Assembly: GCA_018970325.1 (NCBI GenBank)
Contig: JAGWWP010000016.1
Span: 1-43,115 of the forward strand
DNA: 43,115 nt
Direction of reading: 5' to 3'
Origin: Cyanobacteria bacterium REEB446
Lineage (GTDB): Bacteria > Cyanobacteriota > Vampirovibrionia > LMEP-6097
Shown piece after piece: positions 1-7,800 of the stretch (positions are counted from its first letter, which is position 1; each line of letters opens with the position of its first letter). The position numbers and the translations under genes were made by a program. The notes beneath the pieces were generated by a model. It worked only from the letters and a program-made list of their open reading frames with translations, was not told the DNA's origin and made no database searches.

Positions 1-3000
1 AATTAGACCGCCATTAAAAATTTCTTCTGGATCTTCAAGTATAAGCTGCCCTTGGCCGAAGGAGAGATTTGCAAAAATATCCATAAAATAACCATTAATT
101 TCTTCGAAGTTCGCTTTAAAGGCTGTTAACTTCTGCTCTTTGTAACTATCTGCTTTATTAATAAGCATAGTACGCTCTTCAGCTAGTGAGTGCTGTTTAT
201 TCTCAATTTCAGTTTCACGGCTTTTAACTTCTTCATATTCTTCTATAGCCCTCATATTGATTGGCTCCATCGCTGTCATGTCTCTCTCGATTTTATTTAA
301 CTGTTTCTGTAAATTCTGTAAATCCTCTTCACTAAGCTCTTCTGGAATATTCTCTTCTGTCTGTGAGTCCATTTGAGCTTGCCACTCTGCTTCTAACTGT
401 TCTAGGTGAAGCTTAATTTCTGTAGATTTTTTACGAGATTCTACTAATTTAATCGCTGTAGATTCGATTAAACTAGTTATCTCCCCTTTTCTTTGAGTAA
501 GTCTAAGTAGCTCATCTGAAAAGACTTTACGCTTTTCACTTAGATCTGCGATGCTTAATTTTATGCTATCTATTTCACTTTGGATAATAGATATTTCTTT
601 AAAGAGTTTTTCCTTATTCGCTTGGTGAACAGGTACTTCTGCTTTTAATTTTTCTAATTCGCTGTTAGCGGTTTCTAGTCTGAGACTGGATTTAAGAATA
701 TTCTCTTCATTGTATTTTTGTTCTATTTCTAAGCGATTCTCTTCATTAATAAGATTACTAAGCATGGTCTGGTAGCGCTTAATCTCGATTTCTACTTCTC
801 GTGATTCTTCCATTAAAGCTCCTAGACCAGTGTCTTTTAAAACATCTGCTATCTCTTCCATACTCTTATTGAGTAATTCGATTTTAGTTTCTTCTGCGCT
901 GATGGATTTATCTATAGTTTCTATCTTAAGTTCTATCTCGTTGAGCTCTGTAGCGAATTTGGTGAGACTGGCTTTTTCTTTTTCATAGCGATTTTTATTA
1001 TTTTCTAATTGCACCGAATTTATATTTGAGCTTGCTGATTTTTCGCTGTAATCAGCTCTGAGAGACTCTACCTTTAATCTAGCTTCCTCTATTTGTTTTT
1101 CAAGATCTTTATGTTCCTGTCCTAACTGTGTAATGAAGTTCTGCAAATCAATACGAGAATTTTCCAGTTTTTGTTTTTCGTGAGCACTATTCGCACCGAA
1201 GTGTACACTACTCTTTAAAGCTGAACCACCAGACATAGCCCCGCTTCGCTCAACGATGTCACCATCTAAGGTAACCATGCGATATCTACCTATAAGCTTT
1301 CTGGCGATTTCTATGTTCTTGACTACTAAAGTGTTTGAGAAGGCATAGGCGAAGGCATCTTTATATTCATCTTTAAAACTTACTAGGTTTATTGCCCAGT
1401 TAATAATACCAGGCATCGTCGGTGTCGGTAGATCCTGAGCAGCACTGAGCTTATTTAGAGGTAAGAAAGTAGCTCTACCAAGGTTATTCTGCCTAAGGAA
1501 ATTTATACAGTCTTGACCTACATAGTCATCGTCTACGACTACGCTTCTAAGTCTAGCTCCAGCAGAAGTTTCCAATGCCATTTTATATTCGTCTTCTACT
1601 ACGCCTAACTGAGCTAAGGTTCCATGAACACCATCTATGTTTAATACTGCTTCAACTGCTTTACCATAGCCAGCGGCGTTCGCTGCGAGTTCTTGACCTT
1701 CAATTTGGTTTAACTGCTTTTCGATTTTTTTTAATTTATCTTGCTGTTTATAGATTTCTTCTTGTGTATCACGCTGCTCATCTTTTAAAGCTTGTATACT
1801 GCGGCTTTGAAAGGCGATTTGTTCTTTTAAAGCATCTAAATTTAGGCTGTTTGAGCCGATCTGTGAGCTTTCTATGTTTTGAATTTCGTTTAAAGCTTTA
1901 GCAGCCTCTTCTTTATGAAACTCTATTCTTTCAGTGTGTGATTTTTTCTGTTCTTCTAATCTTGCTTTTTCTTGGTCTAGTTTACTTTTTTCTTCTTTAA
2001 CTTCGCTGATTTTACTCTGAACTTCAGCTAGACTCTTGTTGCTGACATCGTTATTTAAGCTTATATCTCTTATTTCATTTTGAATTCTTTCATAATTCTC
2101 TTGTTCGGTTTTTATATTTGCTTCTATATTTTGCTTTTCACTCTTAAATTCCTCAGCTTTAAAAGTGAAATCTTTGATTTTATCTTTTAAAGACTTAATC
2201 TCACGAGTGATGTTTTTGGTTTCGGTTTCGTAGTCATTGATTTGTTTTTCTAAAAACTCTAGAGTGCTTTCTTCACGAGTAAGAGTGCTTTGCAGTTGTT
2301 CTTTTCTCGCACCTAATTCTCTCTGCTTGCCTTCACCTAATCTTTCTATCTCCTGATTTAAAGTTTCTAAGTCTTCTTGATTATTCTGTATTTTAAGATT
2401 AACTTCGATGTTTTCATCTCGCAGAGAGACTTTCTGTAAGTCTAAATCGTTAATTAAGCTTAATGAGTCTAGATACTGCTTCTCGACTTGTTTCTTGCGT
2501 ATGCCTAAAAATTTTCTTTCTAAGTCAGCTCTTTGTTTTTTGAGTTCGGCATATTTAACTGCTTGGTCTCTATCTTTGCGAAGCTGTTCTAGTCTAGATT
2601 TCAGCTCAGTAAGTATAATCTCTTGGCTTTCTATTCTTTCATAGACTATAGCTAATTCTTTAGCAGACATTTCTATCTTTCTGTCGAATTCAGCGACACC
2701 GGCTATTTCATCTATAATTTTCCTTCTGTCTACTGGAGACATACTGATAATTGATGCTACGTCACCTTGCATAACGACATTAAAACCTTTAGGGCTGATA
2801 TTGAAGTCTGCGAGCTTGTCATGGATTTGAGTTAAAGTAGCTGGGCTGTCATTGAGGGAATATTTACTGTCGTAGGTATCACCTTTGACGCGAATTCGTC
2901 TCTGGATAATGATTTCAACGCCACTGTTCTCATCTTTGAAAGTAACTCTTACTGAACATTCTTTTTTACCACTTATATTATTCAGTAGGTCGCTAAGCTT

Positions 3001-3177
3001 CTCTGCACGCATGTTACGGGTCGTAGTTAAGCCAAGAGCGAACATTAAAGAGTCTATAACATTGGATTTGCCTGAGCCGTTAGGACCTGAGACGGTGGTA
3101 AAACCATCTAAAATAGGAAGAACTGTTTTCTCCCCAAAACTTTTAAAATTATCAAGCTCTATTTCTTTGATTCGCAT
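1..3177 (-). CDS. smc: Chromosome segregation protein SMC, C-terminus beyond the window
   Basis: SMC is the coiled-coil ATPase of the SMC-ScpAB condensin, which organises and segregates the chromosome. The first 1059 codons are visible. The Walker A motif GPNGSGKSN lies near residues 32-40, and the Q-loop region reads VMQGDV followed by IDEIAGVAEFD, the form usual in cyanobacterial and archaeal SMCs. Long charged heptad-like coils follow. A hinge domain sits at about residues 510-660 (VDGVHGTLAQLG to GDIVERSGAMSGGS), then the returning coil. The frame stays open to base 1 and ends within the C-terminal head at LILEDPEEIFNGG, just before the expected LSGGE signature and Walker B, so roughly 100-150 residues are missing only because of the window edge. 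The ATG at 3175-3177 gives MRIKEIELDNFKSFG, the normal SMC start. The gene is divergent from nnr. Confidence 0.97.
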   Translation of the reverse strand, partial: MRIKEIELDNFKSFGEKTVLPILDGFTTVSGPNGSGKSNVIDSLMFALGLTTTRNMRAEKLSDLLNNISGKKECSVRVTFKDENSGVEIIIQRRIRVKGDTYDSKYSLNDSPATLTQIHDKLADFNISPKGFNVVMQGDVASIISMSPVDRRKIIDEIAGVAEFDRKIEMSAKELAIVYERIESQEIILTELKSRLEQLRKDRDQAVKYAELKKQRADLERKFLGIRKKQVEKQYLDSLSLINDLDLQKVSLRDENIEVNLKIQNNQEDLETLNQEIERLGEGKQRELGARKEQLQSTLTREESTLEFLEKQINDYETETKNITREIKSLKDKIKDFTFKAEEFKSEKQNIEANIKTEQENYERIQNEIRDISLNNDVSNKSLAEVQSKISEVKEEKSKLDQEKARLEEQKKSHTERIEFHKEEAAKALNEIQNIESSQIGSNSLNLDALKEQIAFQSRSIQALKDEQRDTQEEIYKQQDKLKKIEKQLNQIEGQELAANAAGYGKAVEAVLNIDGVHGTLAQLGVVEDEYKMALETSAGARLRSVVVDDDYVGQDCINFLRQNNLGRATFLPLNKLSAAQDLPTPTMPGIINWAINLVSFKDEYKDAFAYAFSNTLVVKNIEIARKLIGRYRMVTLDGDIVERSGAMSGGSALKSSVHFGANSAHEKQKLENSRIDLQNFITQLGQEHKDLEKQIEEARLKVESLRADYSEKSASSNINSVQLENNKNRYEKEKASLTKFATELNEIELKIETIDKSISAEETKIELLNKSMEEIADVLKDTGLGALMEESREVEIEIKRYQTMLSNLINEENRLEIEQKYNEENILKSSLRLETANSELEKLKAEVPVHQANKEKLFKEISIIQSEIDSIKLSIADLSEKRKVFSDELLRLTQRKGEITSLIESTAIKLVESRKKSTEIKLHLEQLEAEWQAQMDSQTEENIPEELSEEDLQNLQKQLNKIERDMTAMEPINMRAIEEYEEVKSRETEIENKQHSLAEERTMLINKADSYKEQKLTAFKANFEEINGYFMDIFANLSFGQGQLILEDPEEIFNGGLI

Positions 3178-3312
3178 TAAGCACTATTATGTTAATGATA
3201 ACGATTTATCTATTATATATTGATAAGTCTATATGGGCTAGCCCTTTTTTGCCTCTATCTTCTCTATCGCTCATATAAAATCTTTTGTTAGCTGCAATTT
3301 TCGTCTTTGAAT

Positions 3313-3341
3313 TTGCATGCTTGCTAACAGTACCTTATACT
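3313..3341 (+). promoter_or_regulatory. Sigma-70-type promoter for nnr
   Basis: A -35 box TTGCAT (3313-3318) and a -10 box TATACT (3336-3341) are 17 bases apart, in the divergent smc/nnr gap. Transcription would start near 3348, about 50 bases before the proposed nnr start. The palindrome GGGCTAGCCC followed by a T run at 3235-3250 is the only other visible structure in this gap. Confidence 0.5.
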
Positions 3342-3399
3342 AAGGTTAGTCTTAATTGATGGATAGAGCTGTGAAGCAGCTTGCGGAGGAGATTAATTT

Positions 3400-5004
3400 C
3401 TGCAAAGAGTACTTAAAGCTGAAGAAATAAAAAATATAGACGAAGTCGCTGTCGCTGAGCAGGGAATCTTTTATATGCAGAGAGCTGCTCAAGGACTTTT
3501 TAAGTTGATAGTTGAGCTGATTGAAAAAAATCATCAGAATTTTCTTTTAAGTTTTCCAAAAATAACAGTTTTTGCAGGTAAGGGAAATAATGGTGGAGAT
3601 GGTATTCTTCTTGCCGCAGAGTTACTAAAGCATCGTTATAACGTGAAATGCTATTCTACTGCTCACCCTAGCGAATATCAAGGTGAGTCTGCTCTTGCCT
3701 ACCAGCTTTTCTTGCAGGCTGGTGGAAAGATTGACGTGATTCATAATGACGCAGATATATTGTCTGTAAAACATTTTCTTTTAAAGCAGGTAAATGGCAT
3801 TTGGGTTGATGCATTGCTTGGGATTGGTTCTAAAGGTGTGGCTCATGGCATTTGTGCGAAGTTAATTGAGGTTATAAATTCTACTAAGGTGCAGGGTAAA
3901 TCACTTTGTGTGTCTGTTGATATTCCATCTGGGATTGATGTTGATAGTGGTGAAGTTTTTGAACCTTCTATTAATGCTGATTATACGGTGCAGATGGGCT
4001 TCTCTAAAATATCCTCACTGTTTTATCCTGCGAAAACCAAGTATGGGCAGATAGTTTTTCAAGAATTAAAATATCCTTTAGAACTGGTTTCTCGCTCATC
4101 TTCTGTCAAGATTTTTTCAGTAGATCTTTCTATGGTTAAATCTTTTATTCCAGAAAGGAAAATAACTGGTTCTAAGTTTGATCATGGTGTTGGGATGCTG
4201 CTCGCAGGGTCTTATGGTATGAGTGGAGCTGCGATGCTCTCGGGAAGTGCGGCTATGCGTTCAGGACTTGGTTTACTGCATATTTTTAGTTATGAATCGG
4301 TTTTGCCGATAATCGCAGCTAATCTCTGGGATGCAGTTCTGCACCCGATTGTAGAGAATGTGAAAACTAATATTGATTATGTAAAAGATTTTCTTATATC
4401 TCGGAAGATAGATGCATTAGCCTTAGGTCCAGGGTTGTCGACGAATCCTAAAAGTATTAGTTTGGTGAAGAATATTCTTGAATTGATGACTATGATTGAC
4501 TCTAAGCCATTGATTCTAGATGCTGATGCGATTAATGCTTTTGTAGGTTCTACTGATCTTTTGAAAGCTTATTCTGGTGAGCTTTTAATAACGCCACATG
4601 CTAAAGAATTTTCTAGATTATTTCAAGAAGATATTTCAGAATATGCTCCTTATGATAAGGCTAAATTCCTGAGTGAGATTGCTGAGAAATATTCTTTAAA
4701 CATACTTTATAAAGGAGCTCCTACTTATATTGCTCGCAGTAGCGGTGAAGTGTATATAGTTCCGACAGGATGTTCTGCACTTGCTAAAGCTGGTTCAGGT
4801 GATGTTTTGACTGGTTTAATCCTTTCTTTTGTGGCTCAGGGATTGGAGCTTTATCAGGCAGCAATTCTTGCTGCTTATGTCCATAATCTTATGGGTTTAC
4901 TTGCCGTAGAAAAGGATTCTGAATATTCAGTTTTAGCTAGTGATTTGATTAAATATGTTGGTACTGCGATAGAAATTTTAAAACAGGATGATATCAAAAA
5001 ATAA
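3400..5004 (+). CDS. nnr: Bifunctional NAD(P)HX epimerase / ADP-dependent NAD(P)HX dehydratase
   Basis: This enzyme repairs hydrated NADH and NADPH. The N-terminal NnrE half epimerises R/S-NAD(P)HX and the C-terminal NnrD half dehydrates the S form using ADP. NnrE motifs are GKGNNGGDG (about residues 59-67) and VDIPSGIDVDSG (about 173-185). NnrD motifs are ALGPGLSTN (about 340), LILDADAINAF (about 371), ITPHAKEFSRL (about 397) and KAGSGDVLTGLI (about 464), which is the ATP/ADP-site signature. The first ATG, at 3475, would cut off a family-typical N-terminus (VLKAEEIKNIDEVAVAEQG). The frame is open back to a stop at 3394, and the only plausible start there is CTG at 3400, nine bases after the Shine-Dalgarno GGAGGA. 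I therefore prefer the CTG start, giving about 534 residues. A 23-codon ORF in another frame (3359-3430) overlaps the start region. Confidence 0.9.
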   Translation: MQRVLKAEEIKNIDEVAVAEQGIFYMQRAAQGLFKLIVELIEKNHQNFLLSFPKITVFAGKGNNGGDGILLAAELLKHRYNVKCYSTAHPSEYQGESALAYQLFLQAGGKIDVIHNDADILSVKHFLLKQVNGIWVDALLGIGSKGVAHGICAKLIEVINSTKVQGKSLCVSVDIPSGIDVDSGEVFEPSINADYTVQMGFSKISSLFYPAKTKYGQIVFQELKYPLELVSRSSSVKIFSVDLSMVKSFIPERKITGSKFDHGVGMLLAGSYGMSGAAMLSGSAAMRSGLGLLHIFSYESVLPIIAANLWDAVLHPIVENVKTNIDYVKDFLISRKIDALALGPGLSTNPKSISLVKNILELMTMIDSKPLILDADAINAFVGSTDLLKAYSGELLITPHAKEFSRLFQEDISEYAPYDKAKFLSEIAEKYSLNILYKGAPTYIARSSGEVYIVPTGCSALAKAGSGDVLTGLILSFVAQGLELYQAAILAAYVHNLMGLLAVEKDSEYSVLASDLIKYVGTAIEILKQDDIKK

Positions 5005-5027
5005 ATCATTTTTAATTTAAAAAGATA

Positions 5028-5055
5028 TTTACAAAAAAGACAATCATGCTACACT
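5028..5055 (+). promoter_or_regulatory. Promoter of recA
   Basis: TTTACA (5028-5033) and TACACT (5050-5055) are 16 bases apart, upstream of a strong Shine-Dalgarno AAGGAG before recA. I saw no LexA box of the GAAC-N4-GTTC or CTGT-N8-ACAG type nearby, so SOS control is not evident from the sequence. Confidence 0.5.
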
Positions 5056-5137
5056 TACAAGTATAAGAGGGTGGATCCCTGAATTTCTCGAATACTTTAC
5101 CCAATTGTATTAGGATCTAGTCTCGAAGGAGATAAAC

Positions 5138-6247
5138 ATGGCAAAAGAAAAAAATATCGGAGTTGAACTGAAGGATAAGCAGGCTAAATTGACTGCTTTA
5201 GGTACGGCTCTCGGACAGATAGAAAAAAGTTTCGGAAAGGGAGCCGTAATGAGATTAGGTGATAAGCCTGCGGTTAATTTAGACGTAATCCCTACAGGTA
5301 CATTGAGTTTAGATCTAGCTTTAGGCGTTTTTGGTATACCTAAGGGGCGTATTATAGAAATATATGGTCCAGAGTCTTCTGGTAAAACTACTCTTGCGAT
5401 GAGTATTTGTGCGCAAGCTCAGAAATTGGGTGGTGTTGCGGCTATCGTTGATGCGGAGCATGCTTTAGATCCAGTTTATGCTAAAGCCATTGGTGTAAAT
5501 ACTGATGATCTACTTGTGGCTCAGCCAGATACTGGTGAGCAGGCTTTGGAGATTACGGAACAGTTGGTGAGATCATCGGCTGTGGATATAGTGGTTATTG
5601 ACTCTGTTGCGGCATTAGTGCCTCGTGCTGAGATCGAAGGTGAAATGGGAGACCAACTTCCTGGTCTTCAGGCTAGGCTTATGTCTCAGGCTTTACGTAA
5701 GCTGACGGCTATTGCTGCAAAAACTAATACTACTGTGCTTTTCATTAATCAATTGCGTCATAAAATTGGTGTAATGTATGGTTCACCTGAAACTACTACT
5801 GGTGGAAATTCATTGAAATTCTATTCTAGTGTGAGATTGGATATCCGTAGAATTGAAAGCTTGAAGAAGGATGGAGATTTCTACGGTAACAGGGTTAGAG
5901 TAAAAGTTGTGAAAAATAAAGTAGCCCCACCATTTAAACAAGCTGAATTTGACATACTGTTTGGTATTGGTATAGACTCTAACGGATGTATCTTTGATAC
6001 AGCAGTAGAGATGAATATCGTAAATAAGGCTGGTGCTTGGTATAGCTATAAGGATGATAAGTTAGCTCAGGGTAGAGAGAACTCTATAGAATTCTTAAAA
6101 GCTAATCCGCTATTGTTAAAAGAGATTGGGGATAGAGTCCAAAACGAAATTAGCCTTATGAGTAAAGAGGTTAAGGCTACTAGATCTTTTGATGATGAAG
6201 GTGTTGATGCTGGAATGCCTGTCGAGGATGATGAATTACTAGTTTAA
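5138..6247 (+). CDS. recA: Recombinase RecA
   Basis: RecA forms ATP-dependent filaments on single-stranded DNA for homologous recombination and triggers SOS cleavage. The 369-residue product is of normal length. Walker [10 protein letters not shown] lies near residues 77-85 and Walker [10 protein letters not shown] near 152-160. Loop L1 (EIEGEMGDQ) and the L2-adjacent region ([22 protein letters not shown]) are conserved, although LRHK replaces the more usual IRxK. The tail is acidic (PVEDDELLV), as in most RecA proteins. The ATG has a strong Shine-Dalgarno (AAGGAG) eight bases upstream. The gene stands alone behind its own promoter. Confidence 0.99.
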   Translation: MAKEKNIGVELKDKQAKLTALGTALGQIEKSFGKGAVMRLGDKPAVNLDVIPTGTLSLDLALGVFGIPKGRIIEIYGPESSGKTTLAMSICAQAQKLGGVAAIVDAEHALDPVYAKAIGVNTDDLLVAQPDTGEQALEITEQLVRSSAVDIVVIDSVAALVPRAEIEGEMGDQLPGLQARLMSQALRKLTAIAAKTNTTVLFINQLRHKIGVMYGSPETTTGGNSLKFYSSVRLDIRRIESLKKDGDFYGNRVRVKVVKNKVAPPFKQAEFDILFGIGIDSNGCIFDTAVEMNIVNKAGAWYSYKDDKLAQGRENSIEFLKANPLLLKEIGDRVQNEISLMSKEVKATRSFDDEGVDAGMPVEDDELLV

Positions 6248-6310
6248 TTCTTGATTTAAACTGAAGGTGGAAACTCAGTAATTGAAGTTCCATAACAGTG
6301 GTCTCTACTG

Positions 6311-6383
6311 TTGATTCAGTAAATAACAGAAAACGATTATGGGGTCTATGCTTCTAGCTTCAAAGTATAGATCCCAATTTTTT
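6311..6383. repeat. 73-bp direct repeat, copy A (displaced 3' end of the M23 peptidase gene)
   Basis: Matches 7807-7879 at 72 of 73 bases; the single difference is T at 6368 against C at 7864. Read on the minus strand it encodes the same C-terminal residues as the M23 peptidase (WDLYFEARSIDP onward to LLNQ) but ends Q-stop instead of QE-stop. The one difference is synonymous in that frame. It lies in the 328-base gap between recA and the ATPase gene. The rest of that gap holds a small hairpin (AACAGT and ACTGTT arms, 6292-6310), a 29-codon ORF and an 8-bp dyad. Confidence 0.9.
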
Positions 6384-6455
6384 TGAATTGCTAAAACATA
6401 GAAAATTGACTTAGAGTGGATTCTGTTTTAATTTTTATTAAAGTTAGAAAAATAA

Positions 6456-6545
6456 ATGAACAAGAAAAACTTGAACGAATTCCTGATATACGCAGTAGTG
6501 AGGATAACCGATCCTAGCTTTTGGTATAGAATAGTAAAAAAATGA
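6456..6545 (+). CDS. Possible 29-residue peptide upstream of the ATPase gene
   Basis: An ATG-initiated ORF starts MNKKNLNEFLIY and has a hydrophobic, aromatic-rich middle. It ends with TGA, 30 bases before the ATPase start. There is no convincing Shine-Dalgarno and I recognise no family. It lies inside the segment bounded by the 73-bp direct repeats, so it may be part of the inserted cassette or may be chance. Confidence 0.2.
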   Translation: MNKKNLNEFLIYAVVRITDPSFWYRIVKK

Positions 6546-6555
6546 CGATTCTATA
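6525..6555. promoter_or_regulatory. 8-bp inverted repeat before the ATPase gene
   Basis: TATAGAAT (6525-6532) and ATTCTATA (6548-6555) are perfect inverted arms with a 15-base spacer, ending 20 bases before the ATPase ATG. It could be an operator or an RNA hairpin hiding the start region. AT-rich sequence makes such dyads fairly common. Confidence 0.3.
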
Positions 6556-6575
6556 GTATATGGTAGTATTGGTTT

Positions 6576-7784
6576 ATGTCTATTACAAGAGAAGTTTTTT
6601 CTTTTTTGACTGAAAATTTACTTGAGCGAGAGGTTTTAATACTTCTTGGAGCAAGACAGGTTGGTAAAACTTTTTTAATGAGAGAGCTAGAGAAGCTTCT
6701 TTGTTTGAAGAAAAAAAAAGTTAAATTTTTTGATTTAGAGTTGCCAGATCATAGTCGATTATTTGATCGTGATAAATCTGAACTATATAGTTTTTTAACG
6801 GAGGATTGTGATTACCTGTTTATAGATGAGTTTCAGTATTTCGAAAATGCTTCTAAATTATTTAAAGCTATTTATGATGATAGGCGTATTAATGTTAAGG
6901 TTATAGCCTCAGGCTCTTCTAGTTTAGATATGCATAAGCACCTAAAGGAAAGCTTAGCTGGTAGAAAAATAGAGAAGATTATTAGACCTTTATCATTTGT
7001 TGAGTACAGTCAGAAAATTAATAATTTTGAAGATTATTTAGTTTATGGTGGCTATCCTGGACTGTTAGCTAAATCTAAACCAGCTGATAAAAGGGATTTG
7101 CTTAAACAGATTTTACAGACTTATATAATGAAAGATATTAAGGGCTTAGTTAAGGAGGAGAACATCTCTGCTTTTAATAATCTTTTATATCATTTAGCGC
7201 AGGCTCAAAAACAAGTTTTACCAACAGCAACATTAGCAAATGAACTCAGGGTGACTGAAATGACTGTCGAGCATTATATTAGTGTTTTAGAACAGACATA
7301 TGTCCTTTATAGAATTCCTAGTTTTTCTCAAAATCTAAGCAACGAACTTAAAAAATCGAAAAAATACTATTTTTATGATAACGGCATACGGAATGCTGTG
7401 ATAAATAATTTCATGACGATTAAGAATCGTGAGGACAAATCATCTCTCTATGAGGCTTATGTTTGTCACTTTTTAAAAAAACACCTTCCCTCGCATGGAG
7501 AATTGCGATTCTGGCGTACTAAAACTGGTGATGAAATTGATTTTATTCTTTTGATTAATCATGAGCCGATAATTTTTGAAGTTAAATCAAAACTCAATTC
7601 ACTAGAGATTCCTAAGTCAATTAAAACTTTTATAAAAAATTATCCAAAATTAAAGAAAGCTTTTATTCTTAATGAAAATCTTGAAGGAGAAGCTTATCAT
7701 TTGGGTTTCAAGGTGAGCTTTATAAGATTAAAGCATTTAGAGTACGATCCTGAAATTTTAGAAATTTTTGAAGATGAGATTTAA
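6576..7784 (+). CDS. AAA ATPase with DUF4143 C-terminal domain (first copy)
   Basis: This belongs to the large family of about 400-residue AAA proteins ending in DUF4143, whose cellular role is largely unknown. Walker A GARQVGKT is near residues 25-32, Walker B YLFIDEFQ near 80-87, and the sensor-like ASGSSSLDM near 110-118. The family landmark ESLAGR is followed by a helical wHTH-like region. The C-terminus has a PD-(D/E)XK-like pattern, GDEIDFILL then FEVKSK (about 318-342). The gene has no clear Shine-Dalgarno and is convergent with the M23 gene, 16 bases away. It is the main content of the 1.4-kb segment lying between 73-bp direct repeats. A second, diverged relative lies at 10160-11386. 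Confidence 0.88.
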   Translation: MSITREVFSFLTENLLEREVLILLGARQVGKTFLMRELEKLLCLKKKKVKFFDLELPDHSRLFDRDKSELYSFLTEDCDYLFIDEFQYFENASKLFKAIYDDRRINVKVIASGSSSLDMHKHLKESLAGRKIEKIIRPLSFVEYSQKINNFEDYLVYGGYPGLLAKSKPADKRDLLKQILQTYIMKDIKGLVKEENISAFNNLLYHLAQAQKQVLPTATLANELRVTEMTVEHYISVLEQTYVLYRIPSFSQNLSNELKKSKKYYFYDNGIRNAVINNFMTIKNREDKSSLYEAYVCHFLKKHLPSHGELRFWRTKTGDEIDFILLINHEPIIFEVKSKLNSLEIPKSIKTFIKNYPKLKKAFILNENLEGEAYHLGFKVSFIRLKHLEYDPEILEIFEDEI

Positions 7785-7800
7785 AGAAATTTTAAAGAGC

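Noticed and set aside
3235-3250. GGGCTAGCCC followed by a T run as an smc or nnr terminator
   Set aside because: The palindrome leaves no room for a loop, and no gene on either strand ends there.
5028-5137. LexA operator before recA
   Set aside because: No dyad of the Bacillus-type or E. coli-type SOS box was found in the region.
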